DNA from: Janthinobacterium sp051380875
Lineage (GTDB): Bacteria > Pseudomonadota > Gammaproteobacteria > Burkholderiales > Burkholderiaceae_D
Length of the DNA stretch: 64,000 bases
Assembly: GCF_051380875.1 (NCBI RefSeq)
Contig: NZ_JBNYXW010000009.1
Location: forward strand, 1-64,000
Direction: 5' to 3'
Shown: piece by piece, positions 35,817 to 44,768 of the stretch
Layout: each line of letters opens with the position of its first letter
Position numbering within the stretch: position 1 is the first letter of the stretch
Position numbers and translations under genes: made by a program
Notes under the pieces: model-generated
The model's input: the letters and a program-made list of their open reading frames with translations, nothing else
Database searches by the model: none
What the model was told of the DNA's origin: nothing

Positions 35817-37397
35817 ATGAGCGCGCCGCTGCATGCCGGTCCCTATATCCTCTCTATCGACAATGGCACGCAAAGCGTGCGTGCGCTGTTGTTTGATAAA
35901 GAAGGCAAGCTGGCGGCCAAGGCGCAAGTGTTCCTGGAACCGTATTTTTCCGCGCACCCTGGCTGGGCCGAGCATGACGCCGATGGCTACTGGCAAGCCG
36001 TGTGCGAAGCGTGCCAGCAGCTGTGGCGCAGTACAGCCATTGAAAAATCATCGGTGCATGGCGTGGCCGTGACCACGCAGCGCGGCACGGTCGTCAACGT
36101 GGACGAGCATGGCGCGCCCTTGCGTGCCGCAATCACCTGGCTGGACCAGCGCAGCACGCGCGACATTCCCCGGCTGGCGCCCTGGTGGCGGGCCATTTTT
36201 CGCGCCACGCGCCTCGATGGCACGATCGCGTATTTTCGCCGCGAGGCCGAGATTAACTGGATCGCCGCGCAGCAGCCCGAGATCTGGCGCCGTACGCATA
36301 AATTCCTGTTGTTGTCGGGGTTTTTGAACCACCGCCTGTGCGGAAAGTATCTCGATTCGACGGGTTCGCAAGTGGCGTATATCCCGTTCGACTACAAGCG
36401 CCACGCCTGGGCCGGGCGCTTCGACTGGAAGTGGCAGGCTCTCGCGCTCAAGCCTTCGATGCTGCCCGAACTGGTCACGCCGGGCACGCGCATGGGCGCC
36501 ATAACAAAGGCTGCCGCTGCGGCGACGGGCATCCCGGAGGGCACGCCCTTGCTGGCGGCGGCCGCCGACAAGGCTTGCGAAGTGCTGGGCGCCGGCTGCG
36601 TCGAGCCGCACGTGGCCTGCCTCAGCTACGGCACCACGGCCACCATCAACACGACGAACCGCAAATACGTGGAAGTGACGCGCTTCATCCCGCCGTATCC
36701 GGCCGCCATGCCGGGCGCCTATAGCACGGAAGTGCAGATCTTTCGCGGCTACTGGATGGTCAACTGGTTCAAGGAACAGTTTGGCGACCGCGAACGGGCC
36801 GCCGCCGCCGAAGATGGCACGGGACTCTCCGCCGAGGCGCTGTTCGACCGCCTGGTCGACGCCGTGCCACCCGGTTCCATGGGCTTGATGCTGCAGCCGT
36901 ACTGGAGTCCCGGCATCAAGGTGCCGGGGCCGGAAGCGAAGGGCGCCATGATCGGCTTTGGCGACGTGCATACGCGCGCACACATGTACCGCGCCATCCT
37001 GGAAGGGCTGGCATATGCGCTGCGCGAAGGCAAGGAGCGCATCGAACAGCGCAGCGGCATCCCTATCACCGAGCTGCGCATCGCCGGCGGTGGCTCGCAA
37101 AGCGACGCCGCCATGCAGCTGACGGCCGATATCTTCGGCTTGCCCGCCGCGCGCGCGCACGTGTATGAAAGTTCGGGCCTGGGCGCGGCCATTGCCGCCG
37201 CCGTGGGCCTGGGCTGGCATGCTGACTTTCCCGCCGCCGTGCAAGCCATGACGCGCAAGGGCCGGGTGTTCCAGCCGCATCCCGAGCACCGGAAAATCTA
37301 TGAACAGCTGTACCGGCGCGTGTACCAGAAGATGTATGCGCGGCTGCAACCGCTATACCGCGAGATCGCGGAAATTACTGGCTATCCTGAAAAGTGA
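35817..37397 (+). CDS. FGGY-family carbohydrate kinase
   Basis: A 526-residue sugar/polyol kinase. The N-terminal phosphate loop is LSIDNGTQSVRALLFD, followed by GWAEHDADGYWQ; the C-terminal lobe has ELRIAGGGSQSDAAMQLTADIFG. It resembles the uncharacterised YgcE group more than classic glycerol kinase. It would phosphorylate the substrate later oxidised by the GlpD-like protein. No good ribosome-binding site is seen directly before ATG 35817; an AGGAG lies about 45 bases upstream, ahead of a short ATC-initiated open stretch whose TGA overlaps the start (ATGA). Confidence 0.8.
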   Translation: MSAPLHAGPYILSIDNGTQSVRALLFDKEGKLAAKAQVFLEPYFSAHPGWAEHDADGYWQAVCEACQQLWRSTAIEKSSVHGVAVTTQRGTVVNVDEHGAPLRAAITWLDQRSTRDIPRLAPWWRAIFRATRLDGTIAYFRREAEINWIAAQQPEIWRRTHKFLLLSGFLNHRLCGKYLDSTGSQVAYIPFDYKRHAWAGRFDWKWQALALKPSMLPELVTPGTRMGAITKAAAAATGIPEGTPLLAAAADKACEVLGAGCVEPHVACLSYGTTATINTTNRKYVEVTRFIPPYPAAMPGAYSTEVQIFRGYWMVNWFKEQFGDRERAAAAEDGTGLSAEALFDRLVDAVPPGSMGLMLQPYWSPGIKVPGPEAKGAMIGFGDVHTRAHMYRAILEGLAYALREGKERIEQRSGIPITELRIAGGGSQSDAAMQLTADIFGLPAARAHVYESSGLGAAIAAAVGLGWHADFPAAVQAMTRKGRVFQPHPEHRKIYEQLYRRVYQKMYARLQPLYREIAEITGYPEK

Positions 37398-37417
37398 AGG
37401 TGAAGGTGAATGTGAAA
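37394..37417. repeat. Short GTGAAG tandem repeat
   Basis: Four consecutive hexamers (GTGAAG, GTGAAG, GTGAAT, GTGAAA) begin in the kinase stop codon and end 4 bases before the stop of the convergent diguanylate cyclase gene. A change in copy number would not alter the kinase, since the stop lies in the first unit. Confidence 0.6.
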
Positions 37418-37421
37418 GCAG

Positions 37422-38780
37422 CTAGCGCAGGACGAGCGCCTTGACCGTTTCCCAGGCCGTGCTGCCCGAATGTGTGGCGCGGACCTGGTTGCGGCCCCCT
37501 TCCTTGGCCACATACAGGGCGCGGTCGGCGGCGACGAACAGTGCCTTGCGGTCGTCCAGCTGGTGCGGGTGGATGGTCGCCACGCCGATGCTGACGGTGA
37601 TCCAGGGCGAAGTGGCGGAGCGGGGGTGCGGCAGTTGCAGCGCTTCGATGTGGGCGCGGATGGCTTCGGCCAGGTGCAGGGCGCTGTCGGCGTCCGTCTC
37701 GGCAAACAGCAGGACGAATTCCTCGCCGCCGTAGCGGGCCGCCAGGTCGCCCGAACGGCCGGCGTGCGAGGCGATGGCCTGCGCCACCTGCTGCAGGCAG
37801 CTGTCGCCGGCCGGGTGGCCCAGGCTGTCGTTGTAGAGTTTGAAGTGGTCGACGTCGAGCACCACCAGCGACAGGGCGCTGCCGCCGCGCACGGCGCGCT
37901 GCCATTCTTTTTCCAGGAAGCTGTCGAAATGCCGGCGGTTGGCGATCTTTGTCAGCGGGTCGAGGTAGGCGGCGCGCTGCAGTGCGTCTTCCGACTGCTT
38001 GTGGTGCGTGATGTCGTGCAGCAGGCCGATATACAGGGGCTGGCGTAGATACATGGGCGTGAGCGTCAGGTCCATGCTCAGCGCCTCGCCATTGCGGTGG
38101 CGGATCGCCACTTCGCGCGTGCCGTGGTTGTGCGCCGTTTCCGGATTGGCCGCGTACATGGCAAAATAATCGAGATACTCCTGCGTCTCCAGAGGGCTGA
38201 GCAGCTCGCCGATCGAACGTCCGGTCAGTTCGTTTTCGCGGTAGCCCAGGTACTGGTCGCAGGCGGGATTGGTGTACTGGATGCGGCCATCGGCCTCGAT
38301 GATCAGCAGGCCCTCGGCCATGTTGTTGACGATGGTGCGCAGGCGTTCGGCCTGTTCCTGCTGGGTTTCGTTATTGCTGCGGATCTGCAGCTGGGCGCGC
38401 ACGCGCGCGCACACTTCGGCCATGCGCAGCGGCTTGCTGATGTAATCGACGGCGCCGCAGTCGAAGCCGGCGACCACGTCTTCCGTTTCCGTCTTGGCGC
38501 TCATGAAGATGACGGGGATGCGCTTCGTCAGCGGATGCTGCTTGAGGCGGTAGCACGTTTCGATGCCATCCATGCCCGGCATCAGCACGTCGAGCAGGAT
38601 CAGGTCAGGGTGGGCGCGCTGGGCGATCGCCAGCGCCCGTTCGCCGGACGTGGCAACGTAAGTCTGATACCCCTGTTCGCTCATGAGCTTGCGCAGCAGC
38701 TCAAGGTTGGCCGGCGCATCATCGACAATCAAAATGGCGGCTTCGCGCCGCTGGGGATACCCCACACTGCCTGGACTCAT
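37422..38780 (-). CDS. Response regulator diguanylate cyclase (receiver-PAS-GGDEF)
   Basis: A 452-residue protein: receiver domain with phospho-acceptor Asp64 (DLILLDVLMPGMDG), a PAS domain (NNMAEGLLIIEADGRIQYTN), and a GGDEF domain with GGEEF at 351-355. An RSGD inhibitory-site motif precedes the active site by five residues, so product inhibition by c-di-GMP is expected. The likely start is ATG 38780 (MSPGSVGYPQ); the frame is open further upstream but that part has no domain. No histidine kinase is adjacent. It probably turns a phosphorylation signal into c-di-GMP. Confidence 0.88.
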   Translation of the reverse strand: MSPGSVGYPQRREAAILIVDDAPANLELLRKLMSEQGYQTYVATSGERALAIAQRAHPDLILLDVLMPGMDGIETCYRLKQHPLTKRIPVIFMSAKTETEDVVAGFDCGAVDYISKPLRMAEVCARVRAQLQIRSNNETQQEQAERLRTIVNNMAEGLLIIEADGRIQYTNPACDQYLGYRENELTGRSIGELLSPLETQEYLDYFAMYAANPETAHNHGTREVAIRHRNGEALSMDLTLTPMYLRQPLYIGLLHDITHHKQSEDALQRAAYLDPLTKIANRRHFDSFLEKEWQRAVRGGSALSLVVLDVDHFKLYNDSLGHPAGDSCLQQVAQAIASHAGRSGDLAARYGGEEFVLLFAETDADSALHLAEAIRAHIEALQLPHPRSATSPWITVSIGVATIHPHQLDDRKALFVAADRALYVAKEGGRNQVRATHSGSTAWETVKALVLR

Positions 38781-39147
38781 GGTACCGGCCTTTCGGATGT
38801 TCTGCGCTGAGCCAGCGTTTGCTGCACTTTCGGTGATGCCGAAGCCCCGCAAGCCATGGCCGCCGAAGATGGCGGCGGACATGGTGGTGACGGAGGTGTT
38901 GCCCTGGCCGCAGAGCGCGGACCGTGAGCGCATGTACACGTGTAGTCAAAGGCTGACCGGATTCAAATCTGATACGTTGGCCAAATCATACCGCTTTGCC
39001 AATTCTTTGGGTGAAAAATCGACACTCTATAATGCAGTAGAATATTATATTTATGACATTTTTAAAAATAAATGTACGAAGTTGTTGCCGTAAAGACTGT
39101 TTTTGAAGGAAAAAGAGACGTGCCGGTGCTGGTGGGGGAAGAGGGGG

Positions 39148-39170
39148 ACGCCCCGCTGGCTGCGGGGCGT
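39148..39170. terminator. GC-rich hairpin downstream of the aminotransferase gene
   Basis: ACGCCCCGC pairs with GCGGGGCGT across five bases, 10 bases after the minus-strand aminotransferase stop. No T-tract follows on that strand, so its strength is doubtful. The AT-rich 38780-39147 interval holds the diguanylate cyclase promoter region and no gene. Confidence 0.4.
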
Positions 39171-39180
39171 GAAGAGCATA

Positions 39181-40374
39181 TTACATTTTTGCGGCGATCA
39201 GCTTGCCCAGGATGGCAATACCCTCGCGGATGCGTTCTGGTGGCACCGTCACGAAGGACAGGCGCAGGGTGTGCGTTTCCGGCGTGTTCGCATAGAACGG
39301 CGCGCCCGGCACGAAGGCCACCTTGCTGGCGATGGCTTCGTCGAGCAGTTTCATCGCGTCGATGTGTTTCGGCAGGGTGACCCAGATGAACATGCCGCCT
39401 TCCGGTTTGGTCCAGCTGACGCCGGCCGGGAAGTGTTCTTCCAGCGCCGACAGCATGGCCTGGCACTGATTGCCGTACAGGCTGCGGATGCTGGGGATAT
39501 GCCGATCCAGGAAGCCGTCCTTGATCACTTCATGCACCACCATCTGCGTCAGCTGCGAGGTGTGCAGGTCGGCCGCCTGCTTGGCCAGTTCCAAACGGCG
39601 TACCAGCGGCAGCGGCGCCACCACGTAGCCGAGGCGGATGCCGGGCGTGAGCACCTTGGAGAACGAGCCCATGTAGATCACGCCATCTGGATTCATGTTG
39701 ATCATCTTCGGATACGGCTCGCCGCTGTAGCTCAAGGCGCCGTACGGATCATCTTCGATCAGCGGCAGGCCATGGCGGGCGCAGGTTTCCACCAATTCCA
39801 CGCGGCGCGCCACGGACAGGCTGCGGCCCGTCGGGTTCTGGAAGTTCGGCAGCGCGTACAGGAGGCGCGCGCCATCGGCGACGGGGGCGATGGAGGACGG
39901 CACCAGGCCTTCATCATCGGTATCGACGGAAACGAATTCGGGACGGTAGACGGAAAACGCCTGCAGCGCGCCCAGGTAGCTGGGGGTTTCCACCAGCACG
40001 CGGCTGCCTTCGTCGATCAGTACCTTGCCCAGCAAGTCCAGCGCCTGCTGCGAGCCGGACGTCATCAGCACCTGTTCCGGCGCGATGCTGCTGCCCGTGC
40101 TTGACAGCGAGTCGGCGATCCACTGGCGCAGCGGCAGATAGCCGTCTGTGGGGCCGTATTGCAGGGCCACCTTGCCATTGTTCGACAGGACCTTGTCGAA
40201 GGCGGTCTTCATTTCCTCGACGGGGAAGGTGGCGGGCGAAGGCAGGCCGCCGGCAAACGAGATAATTTCAGGGCGCTGCGTGATCTTCAGGATTTCGCGG
40301 ATGAACGAGCTTTGCAGCTGTTCCGCGCGTTCGGCAAAGCGCCATTGGATCGGATTCGGATTGTCAATTTTCAT
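39181..40374 (-). CDS. PLP-dependent aminotransferase, fold type I
   Basis: A 397-residue aminotransferase of the 2-aminoadipate/aromatic (LysN-like) group. Features are ISFAGGLPSPATFPVEEM near residue 38, LIEDDPYGALSYSG, and the PLP-lysine motif YMGSFSKVLTPGIRLGY. It transfers an amino group between an amino acid and a 2-oxo acid; 2-aminoadipate, aromatic or branched-chain substrates are all possible. It stands alone, 150 bases downstream of an EamA gene on the same strand. Confidence 0.8.
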   Translation of the reverse strand: MKIDNPNPIQWRFAERAEQLQSSFIREILKITQRPEIISFAGGLPSPATFPVEEMKTAFDKVLSNNGKVALQYGPTDGYLPLRQWIADSLSSTGSSIAPEQVLMTSGSQQALDLLGKVLIDEGSRVLVETPSYLGALQAFSVYRPEFVSVDTDDEGLVPSSIAPVADGARLLYALPNFQNPTGRSLSVARRVELVETCARHGLPLIEDDPYGALSYSGEPYPKMINMNPDGVIYMGSFSKVLTPGIRLGYVVAPLPLVRRLELAKQAADLHTSQLTQMVVHEVIKDGFLDRHIPSIRSLYGNQCQAMLSALEEHFPAGVSWTKPEGGMFIWVTLPKHIDAMKLLDEAIASKVAFVPGAPFYANTPETHTLRLSFVTVPPERIREGIAILGKLIAAKM

Positions 40375-40526
40375 ACGAGTCTCACAGAAGATGCCGAGCT
40401 GCGCCGGCTGGTTTTATGGTCCGCTTGTGGCGGCCTTGAACAGGCGCCGCCGGGTAGGCGCCGCCCAAACTGCTGCGGTATTGTACGACGTACTTGTCAG
40501 GAAGCCCACTGCGGTGCATCCGCGCC

Positions 40527-41441
40527 TTATTTCAGCTTGCGTCCGGCCGCCACCACGGCGATCACGGCGCCAGCAAACAGCAGGCTGGCACCCGTCAATG
40601 GCTCGCCCAGCAGCACGTTAGCACCCAGCAGGGTGAGGAATGGTTGCAGCAATTGCGTCTGGCCCACGCGCGCCACGCCGCCCAGCGCCATGCCGCGGTA
40701 CCAGAAAAAAAAGCCGATGAACATGGAAAACACGGAAATATACGCAAAGCCCAGCCAGGCCGCGCCGCTGGCCTGCGCCATCAGCGCGCGCTGCGGCCAG
40801 GCATTCCACAGCACCACCGGCAGCACGAACGGCACGGCCAGCAGCAGCGCCCAGGAAATCACATGCTGACCCGGCATGGCTTGCGCCAGGCGCCCGCCTT
40901 CCGCATAGCCCAGCGCACCGAGCAGCACGGCGGCGAACATCAGCATATCGGCCAGGTGGAAGCTGCCGCCGCCCTGGCGCAGCGCGAATACCACCACCAG
41001 CGCCGTGCCAGCCAGCGCCATTAGCCAGAAACCAGGCGAGGGGCGCTCCTTGCCGCGCAGCACGGCAAACACGGCGGTCGCCAGCGGCAAGATGCCGACC
41101 AGCACGGCGCCGTGCGAGGCGGGCAGGCTGCGCATGGCGATCGAGGTCAGCCAGGGGAAGCCCAGCACGCAGCCCAGCGACACCAGCGCCAGCGGCAGCC
41201 ATTGCTCGCGCTGCGGCAAGGGCGCGCGCCGGTGCCACAGCCACAGGCCCGCCAAGGTGGCCGCCACCAGGGCGCGGCCCAGGGCGACAAAGGTGGGATC
41301 GAGTTCGGCCACGGCCAGCCGCGTGAACGGCAGGGTCAGGCTGAAGAGCGCGACGGCGATCAAGCCCAGCAGCAGACCCTTGCGGTCGGCGCTGAGGCGG
41401 GGCGGCTGGCTGGCGGGGGCGGCGCTGGCGTGCAATGGCAT
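40527..41441 (-). CDS. EamA/DMT-family transporter
   Basis: A 304-residue membrane protein with about ten hydrophobic segments in two EamA repeats (first starting GLLLGLIAVALFSLTLPFTR, second FHLADMLMFAAVLLGALGYA). Such proteins export amino acids or small metabolites. It is transcribed divergently from a MocR regulator, a pairing in which the regulator usually controls the exporter. Confidence 0.82.
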   Translation of the reverse strand: MPLHASAAPASQPPRLSADRKGLLLGLIAVALFSLTLPFTRLAVAELDPTFVALGRALVAATLAGLWLWHRRAPLPQREQWLPLALVSLGCVLGFPWLTSIAMRSLPASHGAVLVGILPLATAVFAVLRGKERPSPGFWLMALAGTALVVVFALRQGGGSFHLADMLMFAAVLLGALGYAEGGRLAQAMPGQHVISWALLLAVPFVLPVVLWNAWPQRALMAQASGAAWLGFAYISVFSMFIGFFFWYRGMALGGVARVGQTQLLQPFLTLLGANVLLGEPLTGASLLFAGAVIAVVAAGRKLK

Positions 41442-41523
41442 GGGTTTCCTGGTGCTGGTGGGGTGGGGGCGCGTGAATGTATGTGTTTTATGTGCCCTAT
41501 GCTGCTATCCTAGAACTGAATAG

Positions 41524-41534
41524 CAGTACAGTAC
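41524..41534. promoter_or_regulatory. Candidate MocR operator
   Basis: CAGTACAGTAC, an overlapping AGTAC repeat that is also nearly palindromic, lies in the 135-base region shared by the EamA and MocR genes. MocR/PdxR proteins bind similar short direct repeats. Confidence 0.35.
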
Positions 41535-41576
41535 AAATACACTTTGATGCATAATTTCCTATACTGTGATGGTCAG

Positions 41577-43028
41577 ATGAGCAATACACCTGCATCACCA
41601 CCGCTGCCTTTGCTGTCGCGCGCCTCGGGCGAAACCCTGATCGACCAGATCGTCCGTTCACTGGCGGCGCGCATCGACGACAAGCTGCTGCGCGGCGGCG
41701 CGCGCATGCCTTCCATCCGCCAGTGCGCTGCCAGCCTTGGCGTGTCGTGCGCCACGGTGGTGGCCAGCTACGACAAGCTGGTGGCGCGCGGCTACCTCGA
41801 ATCGCGGCGTGGGGCCGGCTTTTTCGTGCGCGAGCGCTCGGCGCTGAATACGCCGCTGCCGCTGCCGCAGCCGCCTGGCGCGGTCGAGCTGCGGGCGCAG
41901 CCCATGGACGTGGTCTGGCTGATCCGCAATATGTTCCGCCAGACGCCAGGCGGCCCCGCGCCTGGCTCCGGCATGCTGCCTGCCGAGTGGCTCGATGGCG
42001 AATTGGTGGCGCGCGCCTTGCGTGAGGTCAGCCGCCAGCCGGGCGCCTTGCTGCTGGGTTACGGTATGCCGCAGGGATTTTTGCCGCTACGGCAACAGTT
42101 GCAGCTGAAACTGGGAGGGCTGGAAATCGCCTGCCCGCCCGAGCAGATCGTCACCACGGCAGGCGTGATGCAGGCGCTGGACCTGGTGGCGCGCGAGTTT
42201 GCGCGTCCCGGCGACACCATTTTCGTCGACGACCCCGCGTACTGGATGATGTTTGGCGCCTTTGCCGCCATGGGCATGAACGTCATCGGCATTCCGCGCC
42301 TGGCCGACGGCCCGGATATCGCGCTGCTGGCCGAGATGGCAGCGCTGCACCGTCCCAAGCTGTTTGTGATCAACTCGGTGCTGCACAATCCCAGCTCGAC
42401 ATCGCTGTCGGCGGCCAAGGCCTTCCAGGTGCTGCGTCTGGCCGAACAGCACGATTTCCTCATCGTCGAAGATGATATTTACTGCGACATGCATCCCGGT
42501 GCAGCTGGCCTGGTGCAGCCGGCCACGCGCCTGGCCGCGCTGGACCAGTTGCGCCGCGTGATTTACCTGGGCGGCTTTTCCAAGAGCCTGTCGGCCAATC
42601 TGCGCGTCGGCTTCATCGCTACTTCGCCGGAGCGGGCGCAGCGCCTGGCCGACCGCAAGATGCTCGCCACGCTCACCACCAGTGATATCGGCGAACGGGT
42701 GGTATATAAAATCCTCTCGCAGGGGCTGTACCGCAAGCACGCCGAGCGCCTGCGCGCGCGCCTCGACAAGGTGCGCGACGCCAGCTACCGCCGCATCGAG
42801 CAGGCCGGCCTGCATTTCGACCCTGCGCCGGCCGGTATGTTTGTCTGGGCCGATGCAGCCTGCGACACCAATGTGCTGGCTGAAAAGGCGCTGGCCGAAG
42901 GGCTGGTGCTGGCGCCGGGAAGCCTGTTTTCGCCGCGCCAGCTGCCATCGACCTGCATGCGCCTGAACCTGGCGACCGTGCAGGATGAACGCGTGTGGGC
43001 ATTTTTTGCCCGTGAGCTGGGACGTTGA
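41577..43028 (+). CDS. MocR-type regulator (GntR helix-turn-helix plus aminotransferase domain)
   Basis: A 483-residue fusion. The N-terminal GntR helix-turn-helix (LIDQIVRSLAARIDDKLL; ARMPSIRQCAASLGVSCATV) is joined to an aminotransferase-like domain with DDPAYWMMFGAFAAMGM, EDDIYCDM and the PLP-lysine motif YLGGFSKSLSANLRVG. It should bind PLP and regulate the divergent EamA exporter. The start is uncertain: ATG 41577 (MSNTPAS) is preferred, but no clear ribosome-binding site precedes it and ATG 41547 is possible. Confidence 0.83.
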   Translation: MSNTPASPPLPLLSRASGETLIDQIVRSLAARIDDKLLRGGARMPSIRQCAASLGVSCATVVASYDKLVARGYLESRRGAGFFVRERSALNTPLPLPQPPGAVELRAQPMDVVWLIRNMFRQTPGGPAPGSGMLPAEWLDGELVARALREVSRQPGALLLGYGMPQGFLPLRQQLQLKLGGLEIACPPEQIVTTAGVMQALDLVAREFARPGDTIFVDDPAYWMMFGAFAAMGMNVIGIPRLADGPDIALLAEMAALHRPKLFVINSVLHNPSSTSLSAAKAFQVLRLAEQHDFLIVEDDIYCDMHPGAAGLVQPATRLAALDQLRRVIYLGGFSKSLSANLRVGFIATSPERAQRLADRKMLATLTTSDIGERVVYKILSQGLYRKHAERLRARLDKVRDASYRRIEQAGLHFDPAPAGMFVWADAACDTNVLAEKALAEGLVLAPGSLFSPRQLPSTCMRLNLATVQDERVWAFFARELGR

Positions 43029-43137
43029 GCCCACCCAGGTCAGGAATTGTCTGGCACTTCAACATGATTTTTGCTGCATGTGCTTGTGCGGTTTCGGCCT
43101 GGCACGCGCCTGCTCGCGCACCTGGCGCCGGCTCGCT

Positions 43138-43940
43138 TTACGGCAGCGACAGGAAGTCGAGCGCCAGTGCGGTCATCGCCCGGGTGCCGATGGCCAGCGA
43201 CGCCTCATCGATTTCAAACTTGGGCGAATAGTTGGGCGCAGCTGTTGCCGCATCCTTTTTAGGATCGGTCGAGCCGAGGAAAAAGAACACGCCCGGCACT
43301 TTTTGCTGGAACTCGGAAAAGTCTTCCGAGGCACTCGATTTCGGCACCAGGATGGCTTTTTGCCCGGCAATTTGCTTCATCGTCGGCAGCATCTGCTCGG
43401 TCAAGTTCGCATCATTGACCGTGGCCAGGTAAGACGGCTTCAAGAAATGGACCTCCGCCTTCGCGCCGCTTGCTTGCGCAATGGATTCGGCCGTGATGCG
43501 CATCCGGCTGAGCGTGTCGTCGCGCATCTGATTATCAAAGGTGCGCACCGTTCCACGCAATTCGACGTTCTCGGGAATGATATTCTCGCGATTTCCGCCG
43601 TGGATCGAACCGATGGAAATAACAGCGGCCTCCTTCGTCAAGTTCAATTGACGGCTAACCACGGTCTGTAGGCCCATCACGATCTGTGCGGCACTGACGA
43701 TCGGATCGATGCCATTCCATGGGAAGCCGCCATGCGTCTGCTTGCCGCTCACCTTGATCGCAAAGGTGTCGCCCGACGCGAGGATCGCGCTTGGCCGGTA
43801 GCCGATCGTGCTCACGGAATACCCCGGAATGAGATGCAAGCCGAACACCGCGTCCACTTTTGGATTGTCCAACACCCCCGCGTCCATCATGGCGCGCGCG
43901 CCGATGTGTTCATCTTCGCTGTGTGGCGCCGTTTCTGATT
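43138..43940 (-). pseudogene. 5'-truncated M20 amidohydrolase
   Basis: This reading frame encodes the last two thirds of an M20 amidohydrolase (hippurate hydrolase type): NPKVDAVFGLHLIPGY, the dimerisation domain with KQTHGGFPWNGIDP, and the C-terminal SSASEDFSEFQ. The first roughly 120 residues, with the usual metal-binding HxCGHD region, are absent. Homology stops near 43935, where a LysR fragment begins on the other strand. No start codon or ribosome-binding site is convincing, so I call it a remnant. Confidence 0.75.
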
Positions 43941-44507
43941 CAGATGGCAACATATAATCCAAAAGTGCAGGTGCATGTTTCGCGGGGATCGGTCAGCCTG
44001 CTCACCCAGGCATTGCGCAATGAAACGGTTAATATCATTGCAATTGACCTGAGGGCATTGACCGCCTTCGAAGATTTACGCATCGAGCCACTGACTCCGC
44101 TGGCGGGCGGCTTTATTGGTCGCGCCGGCCATCCGCTGCGGCTCCAGCAGCAGATTGATCTCACCATGTTGCGTCAATATCCCGTGATGTCGACGCCTTT
44201 GAGCGATGAAATTTCGCGCAATCTGGCCACCGAACTGGGCGCCGAGGCGCATCCGAATGGGATAATGGCGATTAACAGCGAAGATATCAACGGCATGCTG
44301 GACGTCGTCGAAGTCACCGACGCTATTTTTTTCGGCATGTTCGCGACCGCCAAGGCAAGGATCGCCGCAGGCAAGCTGCAGGTCATCGAGGTCCAGCCCA
44401 GCGTTGCGCGCCTGGGGCGGTATGCGCTGGTCAGCATGGCGGGATGCAGCGAGCCTCCCCCCTTGAAGTTGTTTCGAGGCTTTGCACACGACCATTTTCA
44501 AGATTGA
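43932..44507 (+). pseudogene. 5'-truncated LysR-family regulator
   Basis: The frame encodes only the effector-binding part of a LysR regulator: NPKVQVHVSRGSVSLLTQAL, then TPLAGGFIGRAGHPL and MLDVVEVTDAIFFGMFATAK. The N-terminal helix-turn-helix and linker are missing. The sequence begins abruptly where the minus-strand hydrolase fragment ends, so one deletion removed both 5' ends and their shared promoter. It cannot bind DNA. From 44508 to 44768 I see no gene, only the region leading to htpG. Confidence 0.75.
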
Positions 44508-44768
44508 ACATACCCAGATCCTGCTTCAGGAACACGGGCTTGTTCGCTGTCAGGCTGTCGCGCCGGGTGCGCGCGCTGGAAGGCTGGCAGCTCCTGGCTG
44601 GCCGTTCAGGCTGCCTGTACGCGGGCATCAGGATGGGAGAGCATCTCTCTCCTCTCCGGTGTTGATCTGGAGCGGGGGGGGATTTGCTTATTGGCATCTT
44701 GAAATCGCCTCGATCATCCCCAATTCAATAAAATCCGTCCCATCCATCCACAAGACTATGAGGTAAAC

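Noticed and set aside
35764..35819. Short ATC-initiated peptide resembling the start of a HAD phosphatase (ETILFDLA)
   Set aside because: Only a few residues agree, ATC is a very rare start, and no remainder of such a gene follows.
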